46,620 nucleotides of DNA. It comes from Flavobacteriales bacterium. GTDB lineage: Bacteria; Bacteroidota; Bacteroidia; Flavobacteriales_D; Crocinitomicaceae. Below the pieces are notes generated by a model. That model was not told the origin of the DNA, did no database searches, and worked only from the letters and a program-made list of their open reading frames with translations. The stretch covers positions 1-46,620 of the forward strand of contig CANHMH010000005.1 of the NCBI GenBank assembly GCA_947461635.1, in the 5' to 3' direction. Shown here piece by piece: positions 37,289-46,620 of this stretch; position 1 is the stretch's first letter; each line of letters opens with the position of its first letter. A program made the translations under genes and the position numbers.

Positions 37289-38014
37289 TTAATTTTTTAC
37301 ACAACGAATGGAATAACCCATATCTTTATTTTGCTCATACGAACGTTTGATCACTAGCTCTTCAAAATTTTCTTTGGTTCCATTCGTGTAATTTCGTTCC
37401 ATAAAACTAAAAGTCACAAACCAAGCTGTAGTGGGTGTATCCTCTGTTGATGTCCACCAATATGCATAGTTACTTCCAGGACTGATGTGTACACCATTAT
37501 TGTTTCTGTATCCAGATGGCAATGCAGAGAAATTGCTTTGATTATTTCCATTGTAGTTATAGGCTTGACGATTGGGGCGCAAGTCAGCTGCGCCGTCAAC
37601 CCATCCTTGTGAGCTTCTGATTTGCGAAGCACAATTCTCAGCCCCTCCCAACGTTTCTATAAGTTTATACCACTCTGTAGAGCTGGGGACATGATACCCT
37701 TTTGGAGAAAGTCCTCTCGGGTCATTTACCGCGTACCAATTGTATAACTTTCCGTGCTTTAATCCATGAATAGGATTATTATCACAGTAACACCAAGCCG
37801 GACGACCTTTCTTGCAGGCTTTATTCCATTCTTCCTCTGTTTTAGCTTGAGGGATTAAATCTCCATTTTGAAATTTATCCACATCCAAATTTTCCGCCAT
37901 CCAAGTTTGATCCCCAATTAACGTGACTTTATAGTTTCTACCGCTGATATCTGCAACTTGTGAAACTGCTATTACTGAATTGAACAGTAGTGTGAAAAAG
38001 AACAATTTACTCAT
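37289..38014 (-). CDS. Secreted FISUMP domain protein
   Basis: VTLIGDQTWMAENLDVDKFQNGDLIPQAKTEEEWNKACKKGRPAWCYCDNNPIHGLKHGKLYNWYAVNDPRGLSPKGYHVPSSTEWYKLIETLGG...FSALPSGYRNNNG...YWWTSTE...YSIRCVKN. Confidence 0.92.
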   Translation of the reverse strand: MSKLFFFTLLFNSVIAVSQVADISGRNYKVTLIGDQTWMAENLDVDKFQNGDLIPQAKTEEEWNKACKKGRPAWCYCDNNPIHGLKHGKLYNWYAVNDPRGLSPKGYHVPSSTEWYKLIETLGGAENCASQIRSSQGWVDGAADLRPNRQAYNYNGNNQSNFSALPSGYRNNNGVHISPGSNYAYWWTSTEDTPTTAWFVTFSFMERNYTNGTKENFEELVIKRSYEQNKDMGYSIRCVKN

Positions 38015-38038
38015 TTTTAACCTTATTTATTATCAAAT

Positions 38039-38419
38039 TTAATATTGTCTCGTCAAGGTGTATTTTATCGCTTTCCCATAGACTTCATCACAATCAAATT
38101 GTTGCAAAATAAGCTTACTGGTTGGCACATTAAAGTCATAATTACATTGAGTCGTTTGGAATTGATACCATCCTTCGGGACCTGAATAATCGGCATCAGC
38201 ACCATTCATGTTAACTTTAAACCACTCCCCTATCGCATTTTCTTTTTTGCCTGTTCTCATATTGGTTAGAACGACATCATTCATTTCCCAACCATCACTA
38301 GCAATGGTAAATGAAAGGGTGAAATCAGCGTTTTTAAAGGTATAATTGCCATCTGACAATTGGGAGTAGGAAAAACTACAAATAAAAGACGCTAAAAGGG
38401 TTAGGAAAAACTTGTTCAT
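38039..38419 (-). CDS. Small hypothetical exported protein
   Basis: 126 aa with signal peptide (MNKFFLTLLASFICSFSYSQ). Confidence 0.7.
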   Translation of the reverse strand: MNKFFLTLLASFICSFSYSQLSDGNYTFKNADFTLSFTIASDGWEMNDVVLTNMRTGKKENAIGEWFKVNMNGADADYSGPEGWYQFQTTQCNYDFNVPTSKLILQQFDCDEVYGKAIKYTLTRQY

Positions 38420-38701
38420 GATGAGTTATGTATTGGTTAAAAACAATTCAATCAAAACCTTGGAAATATTCCACCGTGATTTTCAAACTTCGAGGACGGG
38501 CTGCTCCAATTCGAAAGCACAAAGAACAATTACGTGAAACACACTCTTTGTGCCAGGGATTTTTATGTGAATTCTAGCCTACAATTTTAAACGCGCAATC
38601 TATTTAAAAAACATGCGCTGAGAAAAAGATTCACGCCGTTTAACACATGGACAATTGAACTCTAGTCGAACAACACTTAAAGTCAAATTAACTTAAAAAA
38701 A

Positions 38702-39676
38702 TTAACTAAACTTACCTGTTATATCCGAAATAACAAAATTACCATCTATCGTCTGTACAGGAATTTTACCTAATAGAATATCGAAAAAGAAATCACGAAT
38801 TTTATCCATTGTTAATACTGCTAGTTCACCTTTGTGATCCAAACCTAAATCATACGTTTTTAGCAATTGAGTACCTAAACTTGCAGCGGTTAGTAAGAAA
38901 TGATTTTGAAACTTGTCCATGTCCAATAAATCTGCTGCTAACACTTTTCCAACTACCGTATAGCATCGAAGTGTTTTTTGTGAATCTTCATCAGACAAAG
39001 TTGTTTTTAATTCATCTGCATCCATATTCATTTCAATTTTACCTGAATTTCGAGCTTGAGGCATTCCTTTGAATAATGATCCTAAATCGGCAAGACTTAA
39101 GTTATATAATTCAGTGCCTGTACTAGCGGTCATTTTTTCAATAGAAAAAGCACTTGGTAAAAGCAAGCCAACGGATTGGGATAATCGAACTGATGGTGCG
39201 TTAAAGGTTCCAACGATTGAATTGGTGATTTCAATGGATTGAGTAGCAAAAACACCCCCAATAACCACACAATTCTCCAAAATCACTTCATCTGCATAAA
39301 TACTACCCGCAACAAAAGCATTGTATAAGGTAATCGACTTGCTGTTCACATCACTATGGAACATTAATTTACATTCTTTGGCACGGGAAACGACAGAATT
39401 TGCAGAACCAACGCTCTTTTTGAAGTTAAAATATCCCTTCGCATCACTATTGATGTATAATTCTAATTGCGTAAAAACGGCTCCGTGAATTTCTGAATTC
39501 CCTTGTTGAATTTCAAGTTTATGTGCATAAACTGGTCCTTCTACCACTGTATTTCCCTGAATAGTAATCGTTCTTGTTAATTCGGAGATTTTTTCTGGTA
39601 AAATTGAACCCTTTACTAAATTATCTTTCAATTGAATGTTCGATTCATTGAATCTTATTTCATTTAATTCTTTCAT
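38702..39676 (-). CDS. Bactofilin/polymer-forming-like beta-helical protein
   Basis: 324 aa; repeated short beta-strand units (ITIQGNTVVEGPVYAHKLEIQQGNSEIHGAVFTQLELYI...SGSIYADEVILENCVVIGGVFATQSIEITNSIVGTFNAPSVRLSQS). Inferred by pattern only. Confidence 0.6.
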   Translation of the reverse strand: MKELNEIRFNESNIQLKDNLVKGSILPEKISELTRTITIQGNTVVEGPVYAHKLEIQQGNSEIHGAVFTQLELYINSDAKGYFNFKKSVGSANSVVSRAKECKLMFHSDVNSKSITLYNAFVAGSIYADEVILENCVVIGGVFATQSIEITNSIVGTFNAPSVRLSQSVGLLLPSAFSIEKMTASTGTELYNLSLADLGSLFKGMPQARNSGKIEMNMDADELKTTLSDEDSQKTLRCYTVVGKVLAADLLDMDKFQNHFLLTAASLGTQLLKTYDLGLDHKGELAVLTMDKIRDFFFDILLGKIPVQTIDGNFVISDITGKFS

Positions 39677-39691
39677 TTTTTAAAGTATTTT

Positions 39692-40750
39692 CTAGTTATT
39701 AATTGTCTGAATTGTTCCGAAATTCGCCATTTTAGTGATCAAAGATTTAACCCGTTCCGTATGTGGATCAGAACCCTTATAAGCCTGATTCATTGCTGAA
39801 TTAAAGTAGGTTTTAATCGGATCTATGTTTTCAGTATTCATACTGCTCCATGAATTATTCGAAGTGGCAAAATCGTTAATTAATGCATTCAGTTTCGATT
39901 GTTCTTGAAGATTAGAAATGTATTTCGAAGAATATACGTTCTTTGTTATCTGATCCCTATCCTCGTTCGACTCCATGAAACAAACTGGCGAATATTGCTT
40001 TGACTCAACATTTTCATTAATCATACTTCGTTGAACGGTAAGATTTAATTTCTTCTGTTGAAAAAGAAAAATCTTGGCCTGTCCTAAAGTATCTAAAGCT
40101 CTTTTCTTAGCTAAAGCCACTCCTAATTTCGATTGAAGTAAATTTCCTTCTTTTCCGAAGATAAGAACCGTGTTAACCATGTCATTTTTAACGGAACGAA
40201 TGTTTTGATTATCCAGTTCTTTCTTAAAGACAAAAGTAGGCTTATCCAATTCCAAAATTCGATTCACTAATTCTTTATTCAAATCGTCGAATATTTTAAT
40301 GTATCGACTAGAAATACGGACGAAATCACCCTCCATTTGTTTCTTCTTTGAGACACAGGCATCAGATAATTCTTTGAGATGCGTTAATTGTGCGTCAATA
40401 TTTTGCGAAAGCTCGGAAATTTGTTGACTTATTTCTGAGCGGATGTAACCAAAGAACCCATTTACAATAGTCGAAGCGACTTTCTTTGAGTTTTTATGAA
40501 TCGAATTAATTTGGGCTACTTCTGTAGCAACGACAGCTCCCGTTAATAAATTAACATTCGTATTACAATGTTCTACACTTGTATCGAAAGGATCCGTATC
40601 CACATCAATATAAACTTCAACATTTTCATAGGCTGTCCCTTCATACCTCACATTTGCTGTACCGCCTTTTTCCGAAGCAGGATATCTATAACTTACCGTA
40701 CCAGAATACGGAACTGCTATTTTCTCGTTATATTTTCTTGAATAACTCAT
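39692..40750 (-). CDS. Uncharacterised helical protein (paralog A)
   Basis: 352 aa; LTGAVVATEVAQ...VNGFFGYIRSEISQQISELSQNIDAQLTHL...ISSRYIKIFDDLNKELVNRILELDKPTFVF aligns with the next gene. Confidence 0.75.
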   Translation of the reverse strand: MSYSRKYNEKIAVPYSGTVSYRYPASEKGGTANVRYEGTAYENVEVYIDVDTDPFDTSVEHCNTNVNLLTGAVVATEVAQINSIHKNSKKVASTIVNGFFGYIRSEISQQISELSQNIDAQLTHLKELSDACVSKKKQMEGDFVRISSRYIKIFDDLNKELVNRILELDKPTFVFKKELDNQNIRSVKNDMVNTVLIFGKEGNLLQSKLGVALAKKRALDTLGQAKIFLFQQKKLNLTVQRSMINENVESKQYSPVCFMESNEDRDQITKNVYSSKYISNLQEQSKLNALINDFATSNNSWSSMNTENIDPIKTYFNSAMNQAYKGSDPHTERVKSLITKMANFGTIQTINN

Positions 40751-40755
40751 AGCAA

Positions 40756-41673
40756 TTACATTTTAATGGTTTGATAATTATTGGATTGAAACAACTTCAT
40801 CGCCATGTCATTCACACGTTGTGGGTTGGTAGAATCCGTAAGTAATTTACTAAACTCACTTTTGATTTCCGCATCATGACTACTTGAATTCCCCCATTCA
40901 ATCTCACTTAACTTTGCAAATGTTGCATTTCGAATGGTTGATTTTGAAATGTTATCAAGTTCTACATTAGAAATAGCAATTTCGAAGTCTGTTGCTGATT
41001 TATCTCGATTGCATTCAGAAAAAATAACGGGAATGTATACACATGCATTATTTGTGTATCTCGCATCATTAATTAAGATTTTATCCGTCAATTTCTTTTG
41101 TTGATTCATGTCTAATAAGAATGAATTCATCGATTTAATCACATTAAATCCCCTAAAGCGAATATTAGATGCAATTATTCTTTGACTCGTTGAAATAGTC
41201 TCCAATTGCGAAATAGGAACAATCGCTGTTAAATACTTTGTGCGATTTGAAACCTTATCCACTTCTTTTACTGCAAAATCAATTGTTGGTTTATCCAATT
41301 CAAATACACGCTGCTTTAAATTGGCATTTAAGCCATTGAAAAGCTTCATATATCTCTTAGAAATCATGTTATAGTCTTTCTGCATGCGATTCTTGATTCC
41401 CAACAGCGCATTCTTCTGCTGTACCATCTGCATTAAATGTGAATCCACATCACTTTGCAATTTTGCTGTTTTTTGAGAAATCTGTGAACGAATTAAGGAG
41501 TAGAAACCTTTGTTCACATTGTTACAAACATGATCCGCTGCTTTTTCTTCTGCAATAATCACCGCAGTTTGCATCGCTACAACTGCTCCGGTAGTTCCAT
41601 TGACGTGACGAGAAACACTACGAATCTCTTCTGCCATGGGTTTTGTATCGACTGTAAATTTAAATGTTGCCAT
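40756..41673 (-). CDS. Uncharacterised helical protein (paralog B)
   Basis: 305 aa; TTGAVVAMQTAV...VNKGFYSLIRSQISQKTAKLQSDVDSHLMQM...ISKRYMKLFNGLNANLKQRVFELDKPTIDF. Confidence 0.75.
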   Translation of the reverse strand: MATFKFTVDTKPMAEEIRSVSRHVNGTTGAVVAMQTAVIIAEEKAADHVCNNVNKGFYSLIRSQISQKTAKLQSDVDSHLMQMVQQKNALLGIKNRMQKDYNMISKRYMKLFNGLNANLKQRVFELDKPTIDFAVKEVDKVSNRTKYLTAIVPISQLETISTSQRIIASNIRFRGFNVIKSMNSFLLDMNQQKKLTDKILINDARYTNNACVYIPVIFSECNRDKSATDFEIAISNVELDNISKSTIRNATFAKLSEIEWGNSSSHDAEIKSEFSKLLTDSTNPQRVNDMAMKLFQSNNYQTIKM

Positions 41674-41693
41674 AATGTCTAACTAATAAAATT

Positions 41694-44195
41694 TTAAATG
41701 CCGAATTTTCCTTTAAGATTGCTGAATCCTGATGTTTTACCCATGATTCCAGGGAATTTATTTTGTAAATCCTCTTTCAATGAAGTCTTTTCTGTTGGTG
41801 GAACATCGCCCCCGCCATCATCATCACCTCCATCATCATCACCTCCATCGTCATCACCTTCATCATCGTCTTCATCATCCTCCTCATCTTCATCATCCTC
41901 ATCCTCATCCTCATCCTCATCCTCATCCTCATCCTCATCTTCTTCCTCGTCTTCATCTTCATCTTCATCTTCATCTTCTTCCTCGTCTTCTTCCTCGTCT
42001 TCTTCCTCGTCTTCTTCCTCTTCCTCGACATCTTCCTCTTCCTCGACTACGTCTTGAACTTCTTCCTCTTCCTCAACTTCTTCCTCATTGACTAATTCTT
42101 CCTGACTCTCATCCTCTGCTTCATCCAATAGTTCTTCGCTTGGCATTTCTCCTTCAAATTCACCGTCTTCACTCTCCTCATTTTTCAAGGCATTTTCTTG
42201 AAGAGATCCGATCAAGTTATTTAAACCCGATGATGTTTCATCTGTGTCTTCATCGTCAGATAAAGCTAGGCTGTCTGAATCTCCTTGCGAATCGTCATCA
42301 TTTTCATGAGATTCGTTCAAAATATTTGACCCGTCCATTGATGAATTATCTAATTCGGACGTTTCATCACTTTTTAAATCTGCTTCCAACTCTTGCAATG
42401 TATTCTTAGCAATAGAAGGCAAATTCAGAGACATATATTCATCCGTAAGCGCTTCAACACTTGGCTCTGGAAGTAAATCGGAAGATTTAGCAAACAAGGG
42501 ATTCACCGTAATTAATGGCTTACGTCGAGAATCCATACCATGAACCTCATCTGCTGCCACTGCAATCTCTTTCGGCATTCCGTCTCGAAGCAAGGCATCA
42601 TAATAATCGATGTGTTCAAATTCGGAAGCTTTGAAATCGATATCTTCTTTCAGAAGCTCCATGTAATTTTCAAAATCCAATTGAACATTTTGGAATTCTT
42701 TAGATTGAAGCTCAAACGCAGCAAATACTTCCTCTGAGTTATTGTTTGTTTCTACAACCGTTGAATCTAAAGATCCATCTGATTGAGCCATGCTATCCTC
42801 TGTATTTTTAAGGGATGTCAAAGTGTTATAAGCAGCAACGTAATCTCTTAAGCTTGCACGCATTAAGTTGATTAAATCTGCACTTTCCGCTCTATTTCTT
42901 CCATAAAAATCTTCCGTGTCTTGGTGCCATTTATTCAAATAGCTGATTTTTTGATCTTTGATGTGATTGTAAATTTTCAAACGTTCTATTCTCGTTTCAT
43001 TCATGAGGTTTTGAACCATTGGAGCGACAATCTCTTCGTGAATTTGATGAACACCAAATGGGAAATTCGTGGTACTTCCGTCTTCGGCAGACCAAATATC
43101 CCCAACTAAATTAAAGTTCACTTTCGAACTCTCTTTTAATTCAAAAGGCACATAATCAGCAACAGCCTCACCATAATTAAATGTTTCATTTTTAATTCGC
43201 TCAATTTCAGATGCTTCCAAAATTGGTGAATAATGATTGTACGGAGACTTTAAGATTTTATACAAGACTTTGTTGGACTCAAAAATCACTTTATCCGCCG
43301 ATGCAATTTTTAAAGCAGAAATTGCTTGAACAGAATTTGCCATCGTCACCATCAGACCTTTCAAAACATCTTCAAATTGCGCTGTATGTCGGGATAATGA
43401 GTCTTTAAGTTTATTTAACTCTTGGAATTTTGAAATTTGCTCGTTGTATTTTCCCGTATCAAAAGCACCAATTACCAAAGCATTTTCTGGTAATTCATTT
43501 GTGGCATATTCTTTTAAGAAATCAAGGTAGTCGCTATCATTTACTACTAAAGGAAGCTGAACAGATGTCACATCTAAATCATCCATGCAGAATGAAATGG
43601 TTCTCAATGAGCGTTCAAGCTTACCAAAGTAATCATGCTGATTGATTTGCTGCATTGATTTAGAGTATTGTTCCGTTTCAATTTCTTCAATATCCTTAGA
43701 ACCTTCTACAATAGGTGCAGACTCAGATAATTTTTCAAGTTCTGAAATCGTTTCGATTAACAAGTCATTTTGTTTAGATAATTGAAGTTTTACTTCAGCC
43801 TCTGAAATCATTCCTGTATAATCTACTATGAAACTTTTATTTTCATATTTAATTTGATCAGCAATTGGAACATACGCAATTCCTAATTTGCTCACCTTGT
43901 AGTCTCTAAAAATTTCTGAATGCAATTTCTGAAACTCATTGATTCGCGATTGTAAGGACTCAACATCAGCTTTTGTCTTTTTCAACTTTGCTTGAAACCA
44001 AAGTTTCAGTCTACTCCAAAAACTTGAAAGAATATCCTCAATGGATTTTTTTTCAGATTCAAGTTTTGAAATCTCAAGTTCAATTCGTTCCTCCTCATTC
44101 ACAATTTTCTCAGCACATTGCTGATAGTAATTAAACAAAATTTTGGCTTGGTCCTGATGGATATTACTAGATTCAGGGAAAATCTTACCTTTCAT
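41694..44195 (-). CDS. Large coiled-coil protein with polyacidic Asp/Glu low-complexity tail
   Basis: 833 aa; long N-terminal coiled coil, then DE-rich tract, GGDDDGGDDDGGG, and a non-acidic C-terminal peptide SLKEDLQNKFPGIMGKTSGFSNLKGKFGI. Confidence 0.8.
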   Translation of the reverse strand: MKGKIFPESSNIHQDQAKILFNYYQQCAEKIVNEEERIELEISKLESEKKSIEDILSSFWSRLKLWFQAKLKKTKADVESLQSRINEFQKLHSEIFRDYKVSKLGIAYVPIADQIKYENKSFIVDYTGMISEAEVKLQLSKQNDLLIETISELEKLSESAPIVEGSKDIEEIETEQYSKSMQQINQHDYFGKLERSLRTISFCMDDLDVTSVQLPLVVNDSDYLDFLKEYATNELPENALVIGAFDTGKYNEQISKFQELNKLKDSLSRHTAQFEDVLKGLMVTMANSVQAISALKIASADKVIFESNKVLYKILKSPYNHYSPILEASEIERIKNETFNYGEAVADYVPFELKESSKVNFNLVGDIWSAEDGSTTNFPFGVHQIHEEIVAPMVQNLMNETRIERLKIYNHIKDQKISYLNKWHQDTEDFYGRNRAESADLINLMRASLRDYVAAYNTLTSLKNTEDSMAQSDGSLDSTVVETNNNSEEVFAAFELQSKEFQNVQLDFENYMELLKEDIDFKASEFEHIDYYDALLRDGMPKEIAVAADEVHGMDSRRKPLITVNPLFAKSSDLLPEPSVEALTDEYMSLNLPSIAKNTLQELEADLKSDETSELDNSSMDGSNILNESHENDDDSQGDSDSLALSDDEDTDETSSGLNNLIGSLQENALKNEESEDGEFEGEMPSEELLDEAEDESQEELVNEEEVEEEEEVQDVVEEEEDVEEEEEDEEEDEEEDEEEDEDEDEDEDEEEDEDEDEDEDEDEDEDDEDEEDDEDDDEGDDDGGDDDGGDDDGGGDVPPTEKTSLKEDLQNKFPGIMGKTSGFSNLKGKFGI
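41815..42085. repeat. In-frame microsatellite/minisatellite tract encoding the acidic tail
   Basis: Hexamer runs (tcatcc; about 41893-41939), cttcat runs (about 41951-41976) and 12-mer cttcttcctcgt runs (about 41975-42020), all multiples of 3. Confidence 0.9.
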
Positions 44196-44212
44196 ATTTA
44201 AAAATTTATAGT

Positions 44213-44926
44213 TTAGTTAGAATATATGTTTTTGCGTTCTTTTATGGTTATTTCACAGTTCTGGATGATGCCTCTAATTTGTACGTAGTCAAAAGAAGAT
44301 TCACTTTTTAAATAGACATCTAAATCCATTATTCCTTGATATAACAATTGGTCCAATTCGGTGGCTTCAGTATTGTTCGACGGAGAAATGTACCGCAGAT
44401 CTTCATCCAATTGATTAATTTGATGAACAAACACTTGTTCCATTTGAACATTGGCGACGGTTCTTTGAAGTGTCTTCATCGCACTCCTTACCTGATCAAT
44501 ACTTGCTCTATTTTGTTTTTCTTCGTGATATATTTCTTCAACTTTTTCAGATGCTGAAAATGCAAACATCAATCCAACCAAAAATAGAAAGAGCGCTATT
44601 CCCTGAAATACCAGCTGTTTAGATATTCCAACCGGTCGATTCACATGGCAATAAATCATAATGAAAATGGCAGCAGATGCATATGCAAAAGTGCTAAACC
44701 ATCTCAAACCAATAGATCCAATTGTTTTTTGTGTTTTGTCCTTTAAGTCGACCCAAGGAATGAATAAGTCCAGAAAGAACAAGCCATAGACAATACTAGA
44801 AATAACGATGTTCAATTTGATGACATCAGGGGAATGCCCTATTTTAAAATAATTGAAGGAATAAATTAATAATAGCTCCCCAAGGACGAATAGTAAGATC
44901 GATAAGGTTTTTTTCATATCAAACAC
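44213..44926 (-). CDS. Multipass membrane protein with C-terminal helical cytosolic domain
   Basis: 237 aa; about four hydrophobic segments (LSILLFVLGELLLIYSF, LNIVISSIVYGLFFLDLFI, FSTFAYASAAIFIMIYC, LVFQGIALFLFLVGLMFAF), then a soluble helical region. Confidence 0.75.
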   Translation of the reverse strand: MFDMKKTLSILLFVLGELLLIYSFNYFKIGHSPDVIKLNIVISSIVYGLFFLDLFIPWVDLKDKTQKTIGSIGLRWFSTFAYASAAIFIMIYCHVNRPVGISKQLVFQGIALFLFLVGLMFAFSASEKVEEIYHEEKQNRASIDQVRSAMKTLQRTVANVQMEQVFVHQINQLDEDLRYISPSNNTEATELDQLLYQGIMDLDVYLKSESSFDYVQIRGIIQNCEITIKERKNIYSN

Positions 44927-44935
44927 ATAATTTAT

Positions 44936-46195
44936 TTAACGTTTTTGACCACATTTTGGACAGAATTTCACAGATGTGGACAAAGCGGTATTACAGCGTG
45001 TACAACAATTTTCATTTTGTTGTTTTCCACAATTTCCACAAAACAATACACCTGGATTCATCGGTGAGTGACAGCTGTAACAAATTGTCGATTCCGATTT
45101 CAATTGAGTACCACAACTGACACAACGTTTTGCTGTTTTGTCATTATCTGTCCCACATTTTGGACAAGCATCGTAAGAATCGCCACAATGAGGACAAAAA
45201 CTATGGGTACAAGGGAATTTTTTAGAGCAATTCGAACAAAAAACCTCTTTGACATCACTTTGAATTGGATTGTTTTGCGGTGGAACTTGTGCACCCTGAT
45301 TTTGAAACGATGGTTGATTGTGTTGTGGTTGCAATAGACCACCTCCCAAAGCAGCTCCACCGAGTCCATTCATCATATTGGAAGCAATAACCGCTCCCAA
45401 AATTCCTGAATTGTTATTTGAAAAATTATCAATTGCATTATTTGCCATTCCAAATGCTTGTTCTTGCTGCCAAGAATAACCACCGATTGCTTGCGCACTT
45501 TGTCTTGATATGGCATCAAGCACTCTTCTTCCTGCTTCATTGGAGCTATCTACTTCAATGGAAGAAATGTAAAATGCTGATAAATCGAATCCCAGATTGC
45601 CCCAAAAAGGCATCATTGCAGATTTTAAATGCTCAGAAATACTATCTAAAAATGCCGAGATTTGTTTCAAGCCAATTTTATTGGTGATCATGAATTGCAA
45701 AATCGATGATTTTGTCTTCGTTGAAAATTCCCCAAAGAATTGATCCGTCAAATCCACCTGCGAAAATGAATTTTTTGTACCAACAATTTTAATTAGGAAT
45801 TTTTCAGCATCCACAATTTTTAATCCATATCGACCACGAGCTACTAACGGTATTCCTGTATTATAATCAACATCATGAATATCCATTCGGTCAATTTCCC
45901 ATTCTATGTTATACGGTTGAATTTTATTAATAAACCAAACTTCTGCGGTAAATGGATTTTTTCCTCCAAATGGCAAACCAAACAAACTCCTCAGAATAGG
46001 CAAATTCTCTGTATTCAAGGTATGCTTACCTGGTCCGAATTTCCCGGCAATTTGACCTTTAGAAAATAAAATTGCTTCCTGCGATTCTTGAACAATAAGT
46101 TGGGTATAGGTACTTAAATTTGTTTCCGGGTATTTATAAGCAAATATTGTCTCATTATCTTGAGGAGACCAACTAACTAAATCTATTATTGCCAT
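44936..46195 (-). CDS. SPFH-domain protein with C-terminal zinc ribbons (YdjI / 'virion core protein'-like)
   Basis: QLIVQESQEAILFSKGQIAGKFGPGKHTLNTENLPIL...FTAEVWFINK; C-terminal CSNCSKKFPCTHSFCPHCGDSYDACPKCGTDNDKTAKRCVSCGTQL...CYSCHSPMNPGVLFCGNCGKQQNENCCTRCNTALSTSVKFCPKCGQKR. Confidence 0.85.
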   Translation of the reverse strand: MAIIDLVSWSPQDNETIFAYKYPETNLSTYTQLIVQESQEAILFSKGQIAGKFGPGKHTLNTENLPILRSLFGLPFGGKNPFTAEVWFINKIQPYNIEWEIDRMDIHDVDYNTGIPLVARGRYGLKIVDAEKFLIKIVGTKNSFSQVDLTDQFFGEFSTKTKSSILQFMITNKIGLKQISAFLDSISEHLKSAMMPFWGNLGFDLSAFYISSIEVDSSNEAGRRVLDAISRQSAQAIGGYSWQQEQAFGMANNAIDNFSNNNSGILGAVIASNMMNGLGGAALGGGLLQPQHNQPSFQNQGAQVPPQNNPIQSDVKEVFCSNCSKKFPCTHSFCPHCGDSYDACPKCGTDNDKTAKRCVSCGTQLKSESTICYSCHSPMNPGVLFCGNCGKQQNENCCTRCNTALSTSVKFCPKCGQKR

Positions 46196-46353
46196 AAAGA
46201 AATGATAAATATATTTTATTTTGAATAACTATTAAAAGGGAAAGAAAAATTATACCCATCCAAATTTATTGTTTTTTTATTTAAATTGCTATTTATTAAT
46301 ATTAATTTTTAATTATTTGATTTTGCGAATTTTATGACACTTAAACAAATTCA

Positions 46354-46620
46354 TTAAGCGTTAGAACGTAAGGAATACTTAAGTGCAGGAAGTTTCTTTT
46401 TTCGGTTTATTCTTTCAATAAAAAACTTATTTGAGGTTAATTTCTTTTCACTGGATATGGATTTATTCACTTCAATAATTGAAACATATTTCAAGTAATT
46501 TTTTGATGAGGTTTGATTGTAATATTGGGATATTTTTCTAAAACATAATTTTATCAAATATCTAAATTGTTCAAGTGAATACAATCCGTAATCCGGTCGA
46601 ATTGTTATGTAAAATGGATC
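46354..46620 (-). CDS. Hypothetical protein, 5' end beyond window
   Basis: Open frame continues to the window edge: ...PFYITIRPDYGLYSLEQFRYLIKLCFRKISQYYNQTSSKNYLKYVSIIEV...LRSNA*. The reported 76-aa ORF uses an internal TTG. Confidence 0.5.
   Translation of the reverse strand, partial: DPFYITIRPDYGLYSLEQFRYLIKLCFRKISQYYNQTSSKNYLKYVSIIEVNKSISSEKKLTSNKFFIERINRKKKLPALKYSLRSNA

Noticed and set aside
41698-42091. Plus-strand ORFs encoding poly-Ser / poly-His-Leu (119 aa and 103 aa) and a minus-strand Lys/Met ORF (41777-42031)
   Set aside because: Alternative-frame translations of the Asp/Glu-encoding repeat of the 833-aa gene; no independent coding evidence.

Overview
This 46.6 kb window is AT-rich chromosomal DNA of a Bacteroidota (Flavobacteriales-like) bacterium. 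Supporting signs are T9SS/gliding C-terminal domains, TAnnTTTG promoter boxes, many lipoproteins and FISUMP domains. From left to right it contains: a TetR-TolC-MFP-RND efflux operon; a radical SAM/SPASM-like protein with lipoproteins; a minus-strand operon with an L,D-transpeptidase, a beta-propeller and a large FISUMP-MORN-FISUMP protein; a DEAD-box helicase; a RhuM-type protein; T9SS cargo proteins; a Pif1-like helicase; a roughly 3 kb tandem duplication of giant T9SS type-B proteins; a RhuM/ORF6N islet with pseudogene debris; and a tight six-gene operon of largely uncharacterised proteins (SPFH + zinc ribbon, TM protein, coiled-coil/polyacidic protein, paralogous helical pair, bactofilin-like protein). 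The most unusual signal is in the two RhuM-type genes and the ORF6N gene. Each carries a different perfect inverted repeat inside its coding sequence, at an equivalent position just before the conserved YNLDxIxSVGYRV / LPYVFTEQGV motif, and a decayed ORF6N copy keeps a remnant. The second candidate is the six-gene SPFH operon. No tRNA, rRNA, CRISPR array or IS transposase was recognised. All calls were made by eye, without database searches.
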